Assembly (NCBI GenBank): GCA_964057225.1
Contig: OZ059898.1
Span: 3,224,001 to 3,288,000 of the forward strand
From: Auanema rhodensis
Lineage: Eukaryota; Nematoda; Chromadorea; Rhabditida; Rhabditidae
Length of the DNA: 64,000 nucleotides
Direction of reading: 5' to 3'
A program made the translations under genes and the position numbers. Shown here piece by piece: positions 53,675-64,000 of the stretch. The stretch's first letter is position 1, and the number at the start of each line of letters is the position of its first letter. The notes beneath the pieces were generated by a model. That model did not search any database, had not been told where the DNA came from, and saw nothing but the letters and a program-made list of their open reading frames with translations.

Positions 53675-54727
53675 TTTTTGTCAAAATGTTTTTGGAAGCA
53701 ATGTTGAGTGTACATGGAAACTCAACATACACTAATGCATCATTTTTCAAACGATCATAACTAATTTTTGTATCAAGCGTTTTTCAATGTAGTATAGTGC
53801 ATTCGATGCGGATTTTTAAGCTGCGTCGATCTGTGTTATCAGATTTGCGCTAGCTTAAAAATGCACCGAGATATCAACTGATATAAGTTCACACTTATAT
53901 CCTCGATTTTCACCCTGAAGAATTAATTTTCTCGTTGAATAACATTGTCCATCGTCTTTGCCTTGAAAGAAGGAATCTAAAAACATCTACTTTTTGCTAA
54001 ATTATTTTGAAATTTTCCGAAAAAATTTTTGTCAAAATGTTTTTGGAAGCAATGTTGAGTGTACATGGAAACTCAACATACACTAATGCATCATTTTTCA
54101 AACGATCATAACTAATTTTTGTATTAAGCGTTTTTTAATGTAGTATAGTGCATTCGATGCGGATTTTTAAGCTGCGTCGATCTGTGTTATCAGATTTGCG
54201 CTAGCTTAAAAATGCACCGAGATATCAACTGATATAAGTTCACACTTATATCCTCGATTTTCATCCTGAAGAATTAATTTTCTCGTTGAATAACATTGTC
54301 TATCGTCTTTGCCTTGAGAAATGGAATCTAAAAACATCTACTTTTTGCTAAATTATTTTGAAATTTTTCGAAAAAATTTTTGTCAAAATGTTTTTGGAAG
54401 CAATGTTGAGTGTACATGGAAACTCAACATACACTAATGCATCATTTTTCAAACGATCATAACTAATTTTTGTATCAAGCGTTTCTCAATGTAATATAGT
54501 GCATTCGATGCGGATTTTTAAGCTGCGTCGATCTGTGTTATCAGATTTGCGCTAGCTTAAAAATGCACCGAGATATCAACTGATATAAGTTCACACTTAT
54601 ATCCTCGATTTTCACCCTGAAGAAATAATTTTTTCGTTGAATAACATTGTCCATCGTCTTTGCCTTGAAAAAAGGAATCTAAAAACATCTACTTTTTGCT
54701 AAATTATTTTGAAATTTTTCGAAAAAA

Positions 54728-57533
54728 TTTTTGTCAAAATGTTTTTGGAAGCAATGTTGAGTGTACATGGAAACTCAACATACACTAATGCATCATTTTT
54801 CAAACGATCATAACTAATTTTTGTATCAAGCGTTTCTTAATGTAGTATAGTGCATTCGATCCGGATTTTTAAGCTGCGTCGATCTGTGTTATCAGATTTG
54901 CGCTAGCTTAAAAATGCACCGAGATATCAACTGATATAAGTTCACACTTATATCCTCGATTTTCACCCTGAAGAATTAATTTTTTCGTTGAATAACATTG
55001 TCTATCGTCTTTGCCTTGAGAAATGGAATCTAAAAACATCTACTTTTTGCTAAATTATTTTGAAATTTTTCGAAAAAATTTTTGTCAAAATGTTTTTGGA
55101 AGCAATGTTGAGTGTACATGGAAACTCAACATACACTAATGCATCATTTTTCAAACGATCATAACTAATTTTTGTATCAAGCGTTTCTCAATGTAATATA
55201 GTGCATTCGATGCGGATTTTTAAGCTGCGTCGATCTGTGTTATCAGATTTGCGCTAGCTTAAAAATGCACCGAGATATCAACTGATATAAGTTCACACTT
55301 ATATCCTCGATTTTCACCCTGAAGAAATAATTTTTTCGTTGAATAACATTGTCCATCGTCTTTGCCTTGAAAAAAGGAATCTAAAAACATCTACTTTTTG
55401 CTAAATTATTTTGAAATTTTTCGAAAAAATTTTTGTCAAAATTTTTTGGAAGCAATGTTGAGTGTACATGGAAACTCAACATACACTAATGCATCATTTT
55501 TCAAACGATCATAACTAATTTTTGTATCAAGCGTTTTTCAATGTAGTATAGTGCATTCGATGCGCATTTTTAAGCTGCGTCGATCTGTGTTATCAGATTT
55601 GCGCTAGCTTAAAAGTGCACCGAGATATCAACTGATATAAGTTCACACTTATATCCTCGATTTTCACCCTGAAGAAATAATTTTTTCGTTGAATAACATT
55701 GTCCATCGTCTTTGCCTTGAAAAAAGGAATCTAAAAACATCTACTTTTTGCTAAATTATTTTGAAATTTTTCGAAAAAATTTTTGTCAAAATGTTTTTGG
55801 AAGCAATGTTGAGTGTACATGGAAACTCAACATACACTAATGCATCATTTTTCAAACGATCATAACTAATTTTTGTATCAAGCGTTTCTTAATGTAGTAT
55901 AGTGCATTCGATCCGGATTTTTAAGCTGCGTCGATCTGTGTTATCAGATTTGCGCTAGCTTAAAAATGCACCGAGATATCAACTGATATAAGTTCACACT
56001 TATATCCTCGATTTTCACCCTGAAGAAATAATTTTTTCGTTGAATAACATTGTCCATCGTCTTTGCCTTGAAAAAAGGAATCTAAAAACATCTACTTTTT
56101 GCTAAATTATTTTGAAATTTTTCGAAAAAATTTTTGTCAAAATTTTTTGGAAGCAATGTTGAGTGTACATGGAAACTCAACATACACTAATGCATCATTT
56201 TTCAAACGATCATAACTAATTTTTGTATCAAGCGTTTTTCAATGTAGTATAGTGCATTCGATGCGCATTTTTAAGCTGCGTCGATCTGTGTTATCAGATT
56301 TGCGCTAGCTTAAAAGTGCACCGAGATATCAACTGATATAAGTTCACACTTATATCCTCGATTTTCACCCTGAAGAAATAATTTTTTCGTTGAATAACAT
56401 TGTCCATCGTCTTTGCCTTGAAAAAAGGAATCTAAAAACATCTACTTTTTGCTAAATTATTTTGAAATTTTTCGAAAAAAGTTTTGTCAAAATGTTTTTG
56501 GAAGCAATGTTGAGTGTACATGGAAACTCAACATACACTAATGCATCATTTTTCAAACGATCATAACTAATTTTTTTATCAAGCGTTTCTCAATGTAGTA
56601 TAGTGCATTCGATGCAGATTTTTAAGCTGCGTCGATCTGTGTTATCAGATTTGCGCTAGCTTAAAAATGCACCGAGATATCAACTGATATAAGTTCACAC
56701 TTATATCCTCGATTTTCACCCTGAAGAAATAATTTTTTCGTTGAATAACATTGTTCATCGTCTTTGCCTTGAAAAAAGGAATCTAAAAACATCTACTTTT
56801 TGCTAAATTATTTTGAAATTTTTCGAAAAAAGTTTTGTCAAAATGTTTTTGGAAGCAATGTTGAGTGTACATGGAAACTCAACATACACTAATGCATCAT
56901 TTTTCAAACGATCATAACTAATTTTTGTATCAAGCGTTTTTCAATGTAGTATAGTGCATTCGATGCGCATTTTTAAGCTGCGTCGATCTGTGTTATCAGA
57001 TTTGCGCTAGCTTAAAAGTGCACCGAGATATCAACTGATATAAGTTCACACTTATATCCTCGATTTTCACCCTGAAGAAATAATTTTTTCGTTGAATAAC
57101 ATTGTCCATCGTCTTTGCCTTGAAAAAAGGAATCTAAAAACATCTACTTTTTGCTAAATTATTTTGAAATTTTTCGAAAAAAGTTTTGTCAAAATGTTTT
57201 TGGAAGCAATGTTGAGTGTACATGGAAACTCAACATACACTAATGCATCATTTTTCAAACGATCATAACTAATTTTTTTATCAAGCGTTTCTCAATGTAG
57301 TATAGTGCATTCGATGCAGATTTTTAAGCTGCGTCGATCTGTGTTATCAGATTTGCGCTAGCTTAAAAATGCACCGAGATATCAACTGATATAAGTTCAC
57401 ACTTATATCCTCGATTTTCACCCTGAAGAAATAATTTTTTCGTTGAATAACATTGTTCATCGTCTTTGCCTTGAAAAAAGGAATCTAAAAACATCTACTT
57501 TTTGCTAAATTATTTTGAAATTTTTCGAAAAAA
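54728..57533 (+). repeat. Block repeated at 62092, with an inner dimer
   Basis: Units at 54728 (GATCCGG), 55079 (GTAATATAG), 55430 (GATGCGCAT, 350 bp) and 55780 (GATCCGG without GAGAAATGG) recur at 62092, 62443, 62794 and 63144, an offset of 7364 bp. The next units are a tandem dimer: GATGCGCAT then GATGCAGAT/GTTCATC, at 56131-56831 and 56832-57533. At the right end the GATCCGG unit at 63144 runs straight into a GATGCAGAT unit at 63495 and then a GATGCGCAT unit at 63846, so one GATGCGCAT unit is missing there. Confidence 0.8.
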
Positions 57534-59637
57534 TTTTTGTCAAAATTTTTTGGAAGCAATGTTGAGTGTACATGGAAACTCAACATACACTAATGCATCA
57601 TTTTTCAAACGATCATAACTAATTTTTGTATCAAGCGTTTTTCAATGTAGTATAGTGCATTCGATGCGGATTTTTAAGCTGCGTCGATCTGTGTTATCAG
57701 ATTTGCGCTAGCTTAAAAATGCACCGAGATATCAACTGATATAAGTTCACACTTATATCCTCGATTTTCACCCTGAAGAAATAATTTTTTTGTTGAATAA
57801 CATTGTCCATCGTCTTTGCCTTGAAAAAAGGAATCTAAAAACATCTACTTTTTGCTGAATTATTTTGAAATTTTTCGAAAAAATTTTTGTCAAAATGTTT
57901 TTGGAAGCAATGTTGAGTGTACATGGAAACTCAACATACACTAATGCATCATTTTTCAAACGATCATAACTAATTTTTGTATTAAGCGTTTCTTAATGTA
58001 GTATAGTGCATTCGATTCGGATTTTTAAGCTGCGTCGATCTGTGTTATCAGATTTGCGCTAGCTTAAAAATGCACCGAGATATCAACTGATATAAGTTCA
58101 CACTTATATCCTCGATTTTCACCCTGAAGAAATAATTTTTTCGTTGAATAACATCGTCCATCGTCTTTGCCTTGAAAAAAGGAATCTAAAAACATCTACT
58201 TTTTGCTAAATTATTTTGAAATTTTTCGAAAAAATTTTTGTCAAAATGTTTTTGGAAGCAATGTTGAGTGTACATGGAAACTCAACATACACTAATGCAT
58301 CATTTTTCAAACGATCATAACTAATTTTTGTATTAAGCGTTTCTCAATGTAGTATAGTGCATTCGATGCGGATTTTTAAGCTGCGTCGATCTGTGTTATC
58401 AGATTTGCGCTAGCTTAAAAATGCACCGAGATATCAACTGATATAAGTTCACACTTATATCCTCGATTTTCACCCTGAAGAATTAATTTTTTCGTTGAAT
58501 AACATTGTCTATCGTCTTTGCCTTGAGAAATGGAATCTAAAAACATCTACTTTTTGCTAAATTATTTTGAAATTTTTCGAAAAAATTTTTGTCAAAATGT
58601 TTTTGGAAGCAATGTTGAGTGTACATGGAAACTCAACATACACTAATGCATCATTTTTCAAACAATCATAACTAATTTTTGTATCAAGCGTTTCTCAATG
58701 TAGTATAGTGCATTCGATGCGGATTTTTAAGCTGCGTCGATCTGTGTTATCAGATTTGCGCTAGCTTAAAAATGCACCGAGATATCAACTGATATAAGTT
58801 CACACTTATATCCTCGATTTTCATCCTGAAGAATTAATTTTTTCGTTGAATAACATTGTCCATCGTCTTTGCCTTGAAAAATCGAATCTAAAAACATCTA
58901 CTTTTCGCTAAATTATTTTGAAATTTTTCGAAAAAATTTTTGTCAAAATGTTTTTGGAAGCAATGTTGAGTGTACATGGAAACTCAACATACACTAATGC
59001 ATCATTTTTCAAACGATCAAAACTAATTCTTGTATCAAGCGTTTTTCAATGTAGTATAGTGCATTCGATGCGGATTTTTAAGCTGCGTCGATCTGTGTTA
59101 TCAGATTTGCGCTAGCTTAAAAATGCACCGAGATATCAACTGATATAAGTTCACACTTATATCCTCGATTTTCACCCTGAAGAAATAATTTTTTCGTTGA
59201 ATAACATTGTCCATCGTCTTTGCCTTGAAAAAAGGAATCTAAAAACATCTACTTTTTGCTAAATTATTTTGAAATTTTTCGAAAAAATTTTTGTCAAAAT
59301 TTTTTGGAAGCAATGTTGAGTGTACATGGAAACTCAACATACACTAATGCATCATTTTTCAAACGATCATAACTAATTTTTGTATCAAGCGTTTTTCAAT
59401 GTAGTATAGTGCATTCGATGCGGATTTTTAAGCTGCGTCGATCTGTGTTATCAGATTTGCGCTAGCTTAAAAATGCACCGAGATATCAACTGATATAAGT
59501 TCACACTTATATCCTCGATTTTCACCCTGAAGAAATAATTTTTTCGTTGAATAACATTGTCCATCGTCTTTGCCTTGAAAAATAGAATCTAAAAACATCT
59601 ACTTTTTGCTAAATTATTTTGAAATTTTTCGAAAAAA

Positions 59638-61389
59638 TTTTTGTCAAAATGTTTTTGGAAGCAATATTGAGTGTACATGGAAACTCAACATACACTAATG
59701 CATCATTTTTCAAACGATCATAACTAATTTTTCTATCAAGCGTTTCTCAATGTAGTATAGTGCATTCGATGCGGATTTTTAAGCTGCGTCAATCTGTGTT
59801 ATCAGATTTGCGCTAGCTTAAAAATGCACCGAGATATCAACTGATATAAGTTCACACTTATATCCTCGATTTTCACCCTGAAGAATTAATTTTTTCGTTG
59901 AATAACATTGTCCATCGTCTTTGCCTTGAAAAATGGAATCTAAAAACATCTACTTTTTGCTAAATTATTTTGAAATTTTTCGAAAAAATTTTTGTCAAAA
60001 TTTTTTGGAAGCAATGTTGACTGTACATGGAAACTCAACATACACTAATGCATCATTTTTCAAACGATCATAACTAATTTTTGTATCAAGCGTTTTTCAA
60101 TGTAGTATAGTGCATTCGATGCGGATTTTTAAGCTGCGTCGATCTGTGTTATCAGATTTGCGCTAGCTTAAAAATGCACCGAGATATCAACTGATATAAG
60201 TTCACACTTATATCCTCGATTTTCACCCTGAAGAAATAATTTTTTCGTTGAATAACATTGTCCATCGTCTTTGCCTTGAAAAATGGAATCTAAAAACATC
60301 TACTTTTTGCTAAATTATTTTGAAATTTTTCGAAAAAATTTTTGTCAAAATGTTTTTGGAAGCAATATTGAGTGTACATGGAAACTCAACATACACTAAT
60401 GCATCATTTTTCAAACGATCATAACTAATTTTTGTATCAAGCGTTTCTCAATGTAGTATAGTGCATTCGATGCGGATTTTTAAGCTGCGTCGATCTGTGT
60501 TATCAGATTTGCGCTAGCTTAAAAATGCACCGAGATATCAACTGATATAAGTTCACACTTATATCCTCGATTTTCACCCTGAAGAATTAATTTTTTCGTT
60601 GAATAACATTGTCCATCGTCTTTGCCTTGAAAAATGGAATCTAAAAACATCTACTTTTTGCTAAATTATTTTGAAATTTTTCGAAAAAATTTTTGTCAAA
60701 ATTTTTTGGAAGCAATGTTGAGTGTACATGGAAACTCAACATACACTAATGCATCATTTTTCAAACGATCATAACTAATTTTTGTATCAAGCGTTTTTCA
60801 ATGTAGTATAGTGCATTCGATGCGGATTTTTAAGCTGCGTCGATCTGTGTTATCAGATTTGCGCTAGCTTAAAAATGCACCGAGATATCAACTGATATAA
60901 GTTCACACTTATATCCTCGATTTTCACCCTGAAGAAATAATTTTTTCGTTGAATAACATTGTCCATCGTCTTTGCCTTGAAAAATGGAATCTAAAAACAT
61001 CTACTTTTTGCTAAATTATTTTGAAATTTTTCGAAAAAATTTTTGTCAAAATTTTTTGGAAGCAATGTTGACTGTACATGGAAACTCAACATACACTAAT
61101 GCATCATTTTTCAAACGATCATAACTAATTTTTGTATCAAGCGTTTTTCAATGTAGTATAGTGCATTCGATGCGGATTTTTAAGCTGCGTCGATCTGTGT
61201 TATCAGATTTGCGCTAGCTTAAAAATGCACCGAGATATCAACTGATATAAGTTCACACTTATATCCTCGATTTTCATCCTGAAGAATTAATTTTTTCGTT
61301 GAATAACATTGTCTATCGTCTTTGCCTTGAAAAATGAAATCTAAAAACATCTACTTTTCGCTAAATTATTTTGAAATTTTTCGAAAAAA
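59638..61389 (+). repeat. Local dimers with altered dyad 1
   Basis: Units at 59638 and 60339 share GCAATATTG, GTTTCTC and AAAAATGG; units at 59989 and 61040 share the one-base deletion and TTGACTGTAC; the unit at 60690 is like the latter but keeps TTGAGTGTAC. The spacing of 701 bp between 59638 and 60339 marks a dimer duplication. Both private changes put a mismatch into dyad 1, and this is the only neighbourhood where that stem is repeatedly broken. Confidence 0.75.
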
Positions 61390-62793
61390 TTTTTGTCAAA
61401 ATGTTTTTGGAAGCAATGTTGAGTGTACATGGAAACTCAACATACACTAATGCATCATTTTTCAAACGATCATAACTAATTTTTGTATCAAGCGTTTCTT
61501 AATGTAGTATAGTGCATTCGATCCGGATTTTTAAGCTGCGTCGATCTGTGTTATCAGATTTGCGCTAGCTTAAAAATGCACCGAGATATCAACTGATATA
61601 AGTTCACACTTATATCCTCGATTTTCACCCTGAAGAATTAATTTTTTCGTTGAATAACATTGTCTATCGTCTTTGCCTTGAGAAATGGAATCTAAAAACA
61701 TCTACTTTTTGCTAAATTATTTTGAAATTTTTCGAAAAAATTTTTGTCAAAATGTTTTTGGAAGCAATGTTGAGTGTACATGGAAACTCAACATACACTA
61801 ATGCATCATTTTTCAAACGATCATAACTAATTTTTGTATCAAGCGTTTCTCAATGTAATATAGTGCATTCGATGCGGATTTTTAAGCTGCGTCGATCTGT
61901 GTTATCAGATTTGCGCTAGCTTAAAAATGCACCGAGATATCAACTGATATAAGTTCACACTTATATCCTCGATTTTCACCCTGAAGAAATAATTTTTTCG
62001 TTGAATAACATTGTCCATCGTCTTTGCCTTGAAAAAAGGAATCTAAAAACATCTACTTTTTGCTAAATTATTTTGAAATTTTTCGAAAAAATTTTTGTCA
62101 AAATGTTTTTGGAAGCAATGTTGAGTGTACATGGAAACTCAACATACACTAATGCATCATTTTTCAAACGATCATAACTAATTTTTGTATCAAGCGTTTC
62201 TTAATGTAGTATAGTGCATTCGATCCGGATTTTTAAGCTGCGTCGATCTGTGTTATCAGATTTGCGCTAGCTTAAAAATGCACCGAGATATCAACTGATA
62301 TAAGTTCACACTTATATCCTCGATTTTCACCCTGAAGAATTAATTTTTTCGTTGAATAACATTGTCTATCGTCTTTGCCTTGAGAAATGGAATCTAAAAA
62401 CATCTACTTTTTGCTAAATTATTTTGAAATTTTTCGAAAAAATTTTTGTCAAAATGTTTTTGGAAGCAATGTTGAGTGTACATGGAAACTCAACATACAC
62501 TAATGCATCATTTTTCAAACGATCATAACTAATTTTTGTATCAAGCGTTTCTCAATGTAATATAGTGCATTCGATGCGGATTTTTAAGCTGCGTCGATCT
62601 GTGTTATCAGATTTGCGCTAGCTTAAAAATGCACCGAGATATCAACTGATATAAGTTCACACTTATATCCTCGATTTTCACCCTGAAGAAATAATTTTTT
62701 CGTTGAATAACATTGTCCATCGTCTTTGCCTTGAAAAAAGGAATCTAAAAACATCTACTTTTTGCTAAATTATTTTGAAATTTTTCGAAAAAA
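61390..62793 (+). repeat. Tandem dimer GATCCGG + GTAATATAG
   Basis: Dimers 61390-62091 and 62092-62793, 702 bp each, consist of a GATCCGG/GTTTCTTAATG unit ending GTCTATC and GAGAAATGG, then a GTTTCTC/GTAATATAG unit. I see no diagnostic difference between the two copies. The pair GATCCGG then GTAATATAG is fixed in this order wherever it occurs (36134, 43501, 48764, 51219, 54728, 61390, 62092). Confidence 0.85.
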
Positions 62794-64000
62794 TTTTTGT
62801 CAAAATTTTTTGGAAGCAATGTTGAGTGTACATGGAAACTCAACATACACTAATGCATCATTTTTCAAACGATCATAACTAATTTTTGTATCAAGCGTTT
62901 TTCAATGTAGTATAGTGCATTCGATGCGCATTTTTAAGCTGCGTCGATCTGTGTTATCAGATTTGCGCTAGCTTAAAAGTGCACCGAGATATCAACTGAT
63001 ATAAGTTCACACTTATATCCTCGATTTTCACCCTGAAGAAATAATTTTTTCGTTGAATAACATTGTCCATCGTCTTTGCCTTGAAAAAAGGAATCTAAAA
63101 ACATCTACTTTTTGCTAAATTATTTTGAAATTTTTCGAAAAAATTTTTGTCAAAATGTTTTTGGAAGCAATGTTGAGTGTACATGGAAACTCAACATACA
63201 CTAATGCATCATTTTTCAAACGATCATAACTAATTTTTGTATCAAGCGTTTCTTAATGTAGTATAGTGCATTCGATCCGGATTTTTAAGCTGCGTCGATC
63301 TGTGTTATCAGATTTGCGCTAGCTTAAAAATGCACCGAGATATCAACTGATATAAGTTCACACTTATATCCTCGATTTTCACCCTGAAGAAATAATTTTT
63401 TCGTTGAATAACATTGTCCATCGTCTTTGCCTTGAAAAAAGGAATCTAAAAACATCTACTTTTTGCTAAATTATTTTGAAATTTTTCGAAAAAAGTTTTG
63501 TCAAAATGTTTTTGGAAGCAATGTTGAGTGTACATGGAAACTCAACATACACTAATGCATCATTTTTCAAACGATCATAACTAATTTTTTTATCAAGCGT
63601 TTCTCAATGTAGTATAGTGCATTCGATGCAGATTTTTAAGCTGCGTCGATCTGTGTTATCAGATTTGCGCTAGCTTAAAAATGCACCGAGATATCAACTG
63701 ATATAAGTTCACACTTATATCCTCGATTTTCACCCTGAAGAAATAATTTTTTCGTTGAATAACATTGTTCATCGTCTTTGCCTTGAAAAAAGGAATCTAA
63801 AAACATCTACTTTTTGCTAAATTATTTTGAAATTTTTCGAAAAAAGTTTTGTCAAAATGTTTTTGGAAGCAATGTTGAGTGTACATGGAAACTCAACATA
63901 CACTAATGCATCATTTTTCAAACGATCATAACTAATTTTTGTATCAAGCGTTTTTCAATGTAGTATAGTGCATTCGATGCGCATTTTTAAGCTGCGTCGA

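Larger units (their letters stand above)
1..64000 (+). repeat. 351-bp tandem satellite array filling the window
   Basis: The same unit recurs head to tail from the first to the last base, with starts (at TTTTTGTCAAAAT) at 1, 352, 703, 1053, 1404, 1755, 2107 and so on to 63846. I count 182 full units and one partial. Spacing is 351, or 350 where one G is lost (AAAATGTTTTTGG becoming AAAATTTTTTGG), with one 352. No unit is inverted and nothing interrupts the array. Units differ from each other by only a few substitutions, most of them shared by many units. Base composition is about 68% A+T in unit 37888-38238. Role: by analogy with known satellites this is probably (peri)centromeric heterochromatin; that is inference, since nothing outside the array is visible. 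The unit boundary used here is arbitrary. I do not recognise it as a named satellite family. Confidence 0.98.
54377..64000 (+). repeat. Right flank domain without TTCTCG or TTTTCCG
   Basis: From 54377 to the end no unit has TTCTCG, TTTTCCG, CTATTGC, TTGTGCTAGC or GCTCTAGC. Frequent types are GATCCGG (54728, 55780, 61390, 62092, 63144), GTAATATAG (54377, 55079, 61741, 62443), GATGCGCAT with AAAAGTGC (55430, 56131, 56832, 62794) and GATGCAGAT with GTTCATC (56481, 57183, 63495). A more divergent stretch lies at 57534-61389, with one-off changes such as TTTTTTGTTG, GATTCGG, CAAACAATCAT, GATCAAAACTAATTCTTG, GCAATATTG and TTGACTGTAC. The last unit, from 63846, is cut by the window end. Confidence 0.8.

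Noticed and set aside
57768-57959. Open reading frame of 63 codons on the - strand
   Set aside because: It crosses the unit junction and depends on private bases of two units. No conserved frame across the array.
58918-59115. Open reading frame of 65 codons on the + strand
   Set aside because: It is a satellite frame kept open by the one-off change GATCAAAACTAATTCTTG in this unit; other units stop earlier.
1-64000. CRISPR array
   Set aside because: There is regular spacing, but the whole 351-bp period is repeated; there are no unique spacers between short repeats.
1-64000. Transposon, LTR or rDNA spacer array
   Set aside because: I see no terminal repeats, target-site duplications, coding remnants, tRNA-like promoter boxes or rRNA sequence in the unit. 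The array is uninterrupted.

Overview
The whole 64 kb window is one head-to-tail satellite DNA array. I see no single-copy sequence, protein-coding gene, tRNA or rRNA gene, transposon, CRISPR array or telomere-type repeat anywhere in it. The repeat unit is 351 bp, with single-base 350 bp and 352 bp versions. From 1 to 64000 I count 182 complete units plus a 155-base partial unit at the right edge, all in the same orientation with no gap or foreign insertion. A representative unit (37888-38238) is about 68% A+T by hand count.

This is nuclear eukaryotic heterochromatin, probably pericentromeric or centromeric. An insect or other arthropod fits best: the unit is AT-rich, its length is near two nucleosome repeats (satellites of this size are common in beetles and other insects), and CpG is not depleted, unlike methylated vertebrate or plant satellites. 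The species cannot be named from the sequence.

Neighbouring units differ at about 18 recurring diagnostic positions, so each unit can be typed and the array history partly read. Units 1-2106 and 54377-64000 form two flanks that lack the variants TTCTCG and TTTTCCG. The middle, 2107-54376, carries them. Inside the middle, 3159-42097 is rich in units with CTATTGC, the AATT palindrome and GTGTAG/GCTCTAGC. The stretch 35082-53674 contains a higher-order unit of about ten monomers (units with TTGTGCTAGC, GATCCGG and GTAATATAG) in several full and partial copies. Recent local amplifications stand out: a trimer in three copies (44553-47711), trimers in two copies (2107-4210, 10172-12276, 14382-16487) and dimers (27013-28416, 56131-57533, 61390-62793). 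Several units are precise fusions of two neighbouring types, the expected product of in-register unequal exchange that removes one monomer.

Each unit holds several dyad symmetries that could form hairpins or cruciforms, and a phased A-tract cluster likely to bend DNA. The most interesting content is therefore the layered higher-order organisation and the folded-structure potential, not any gene.
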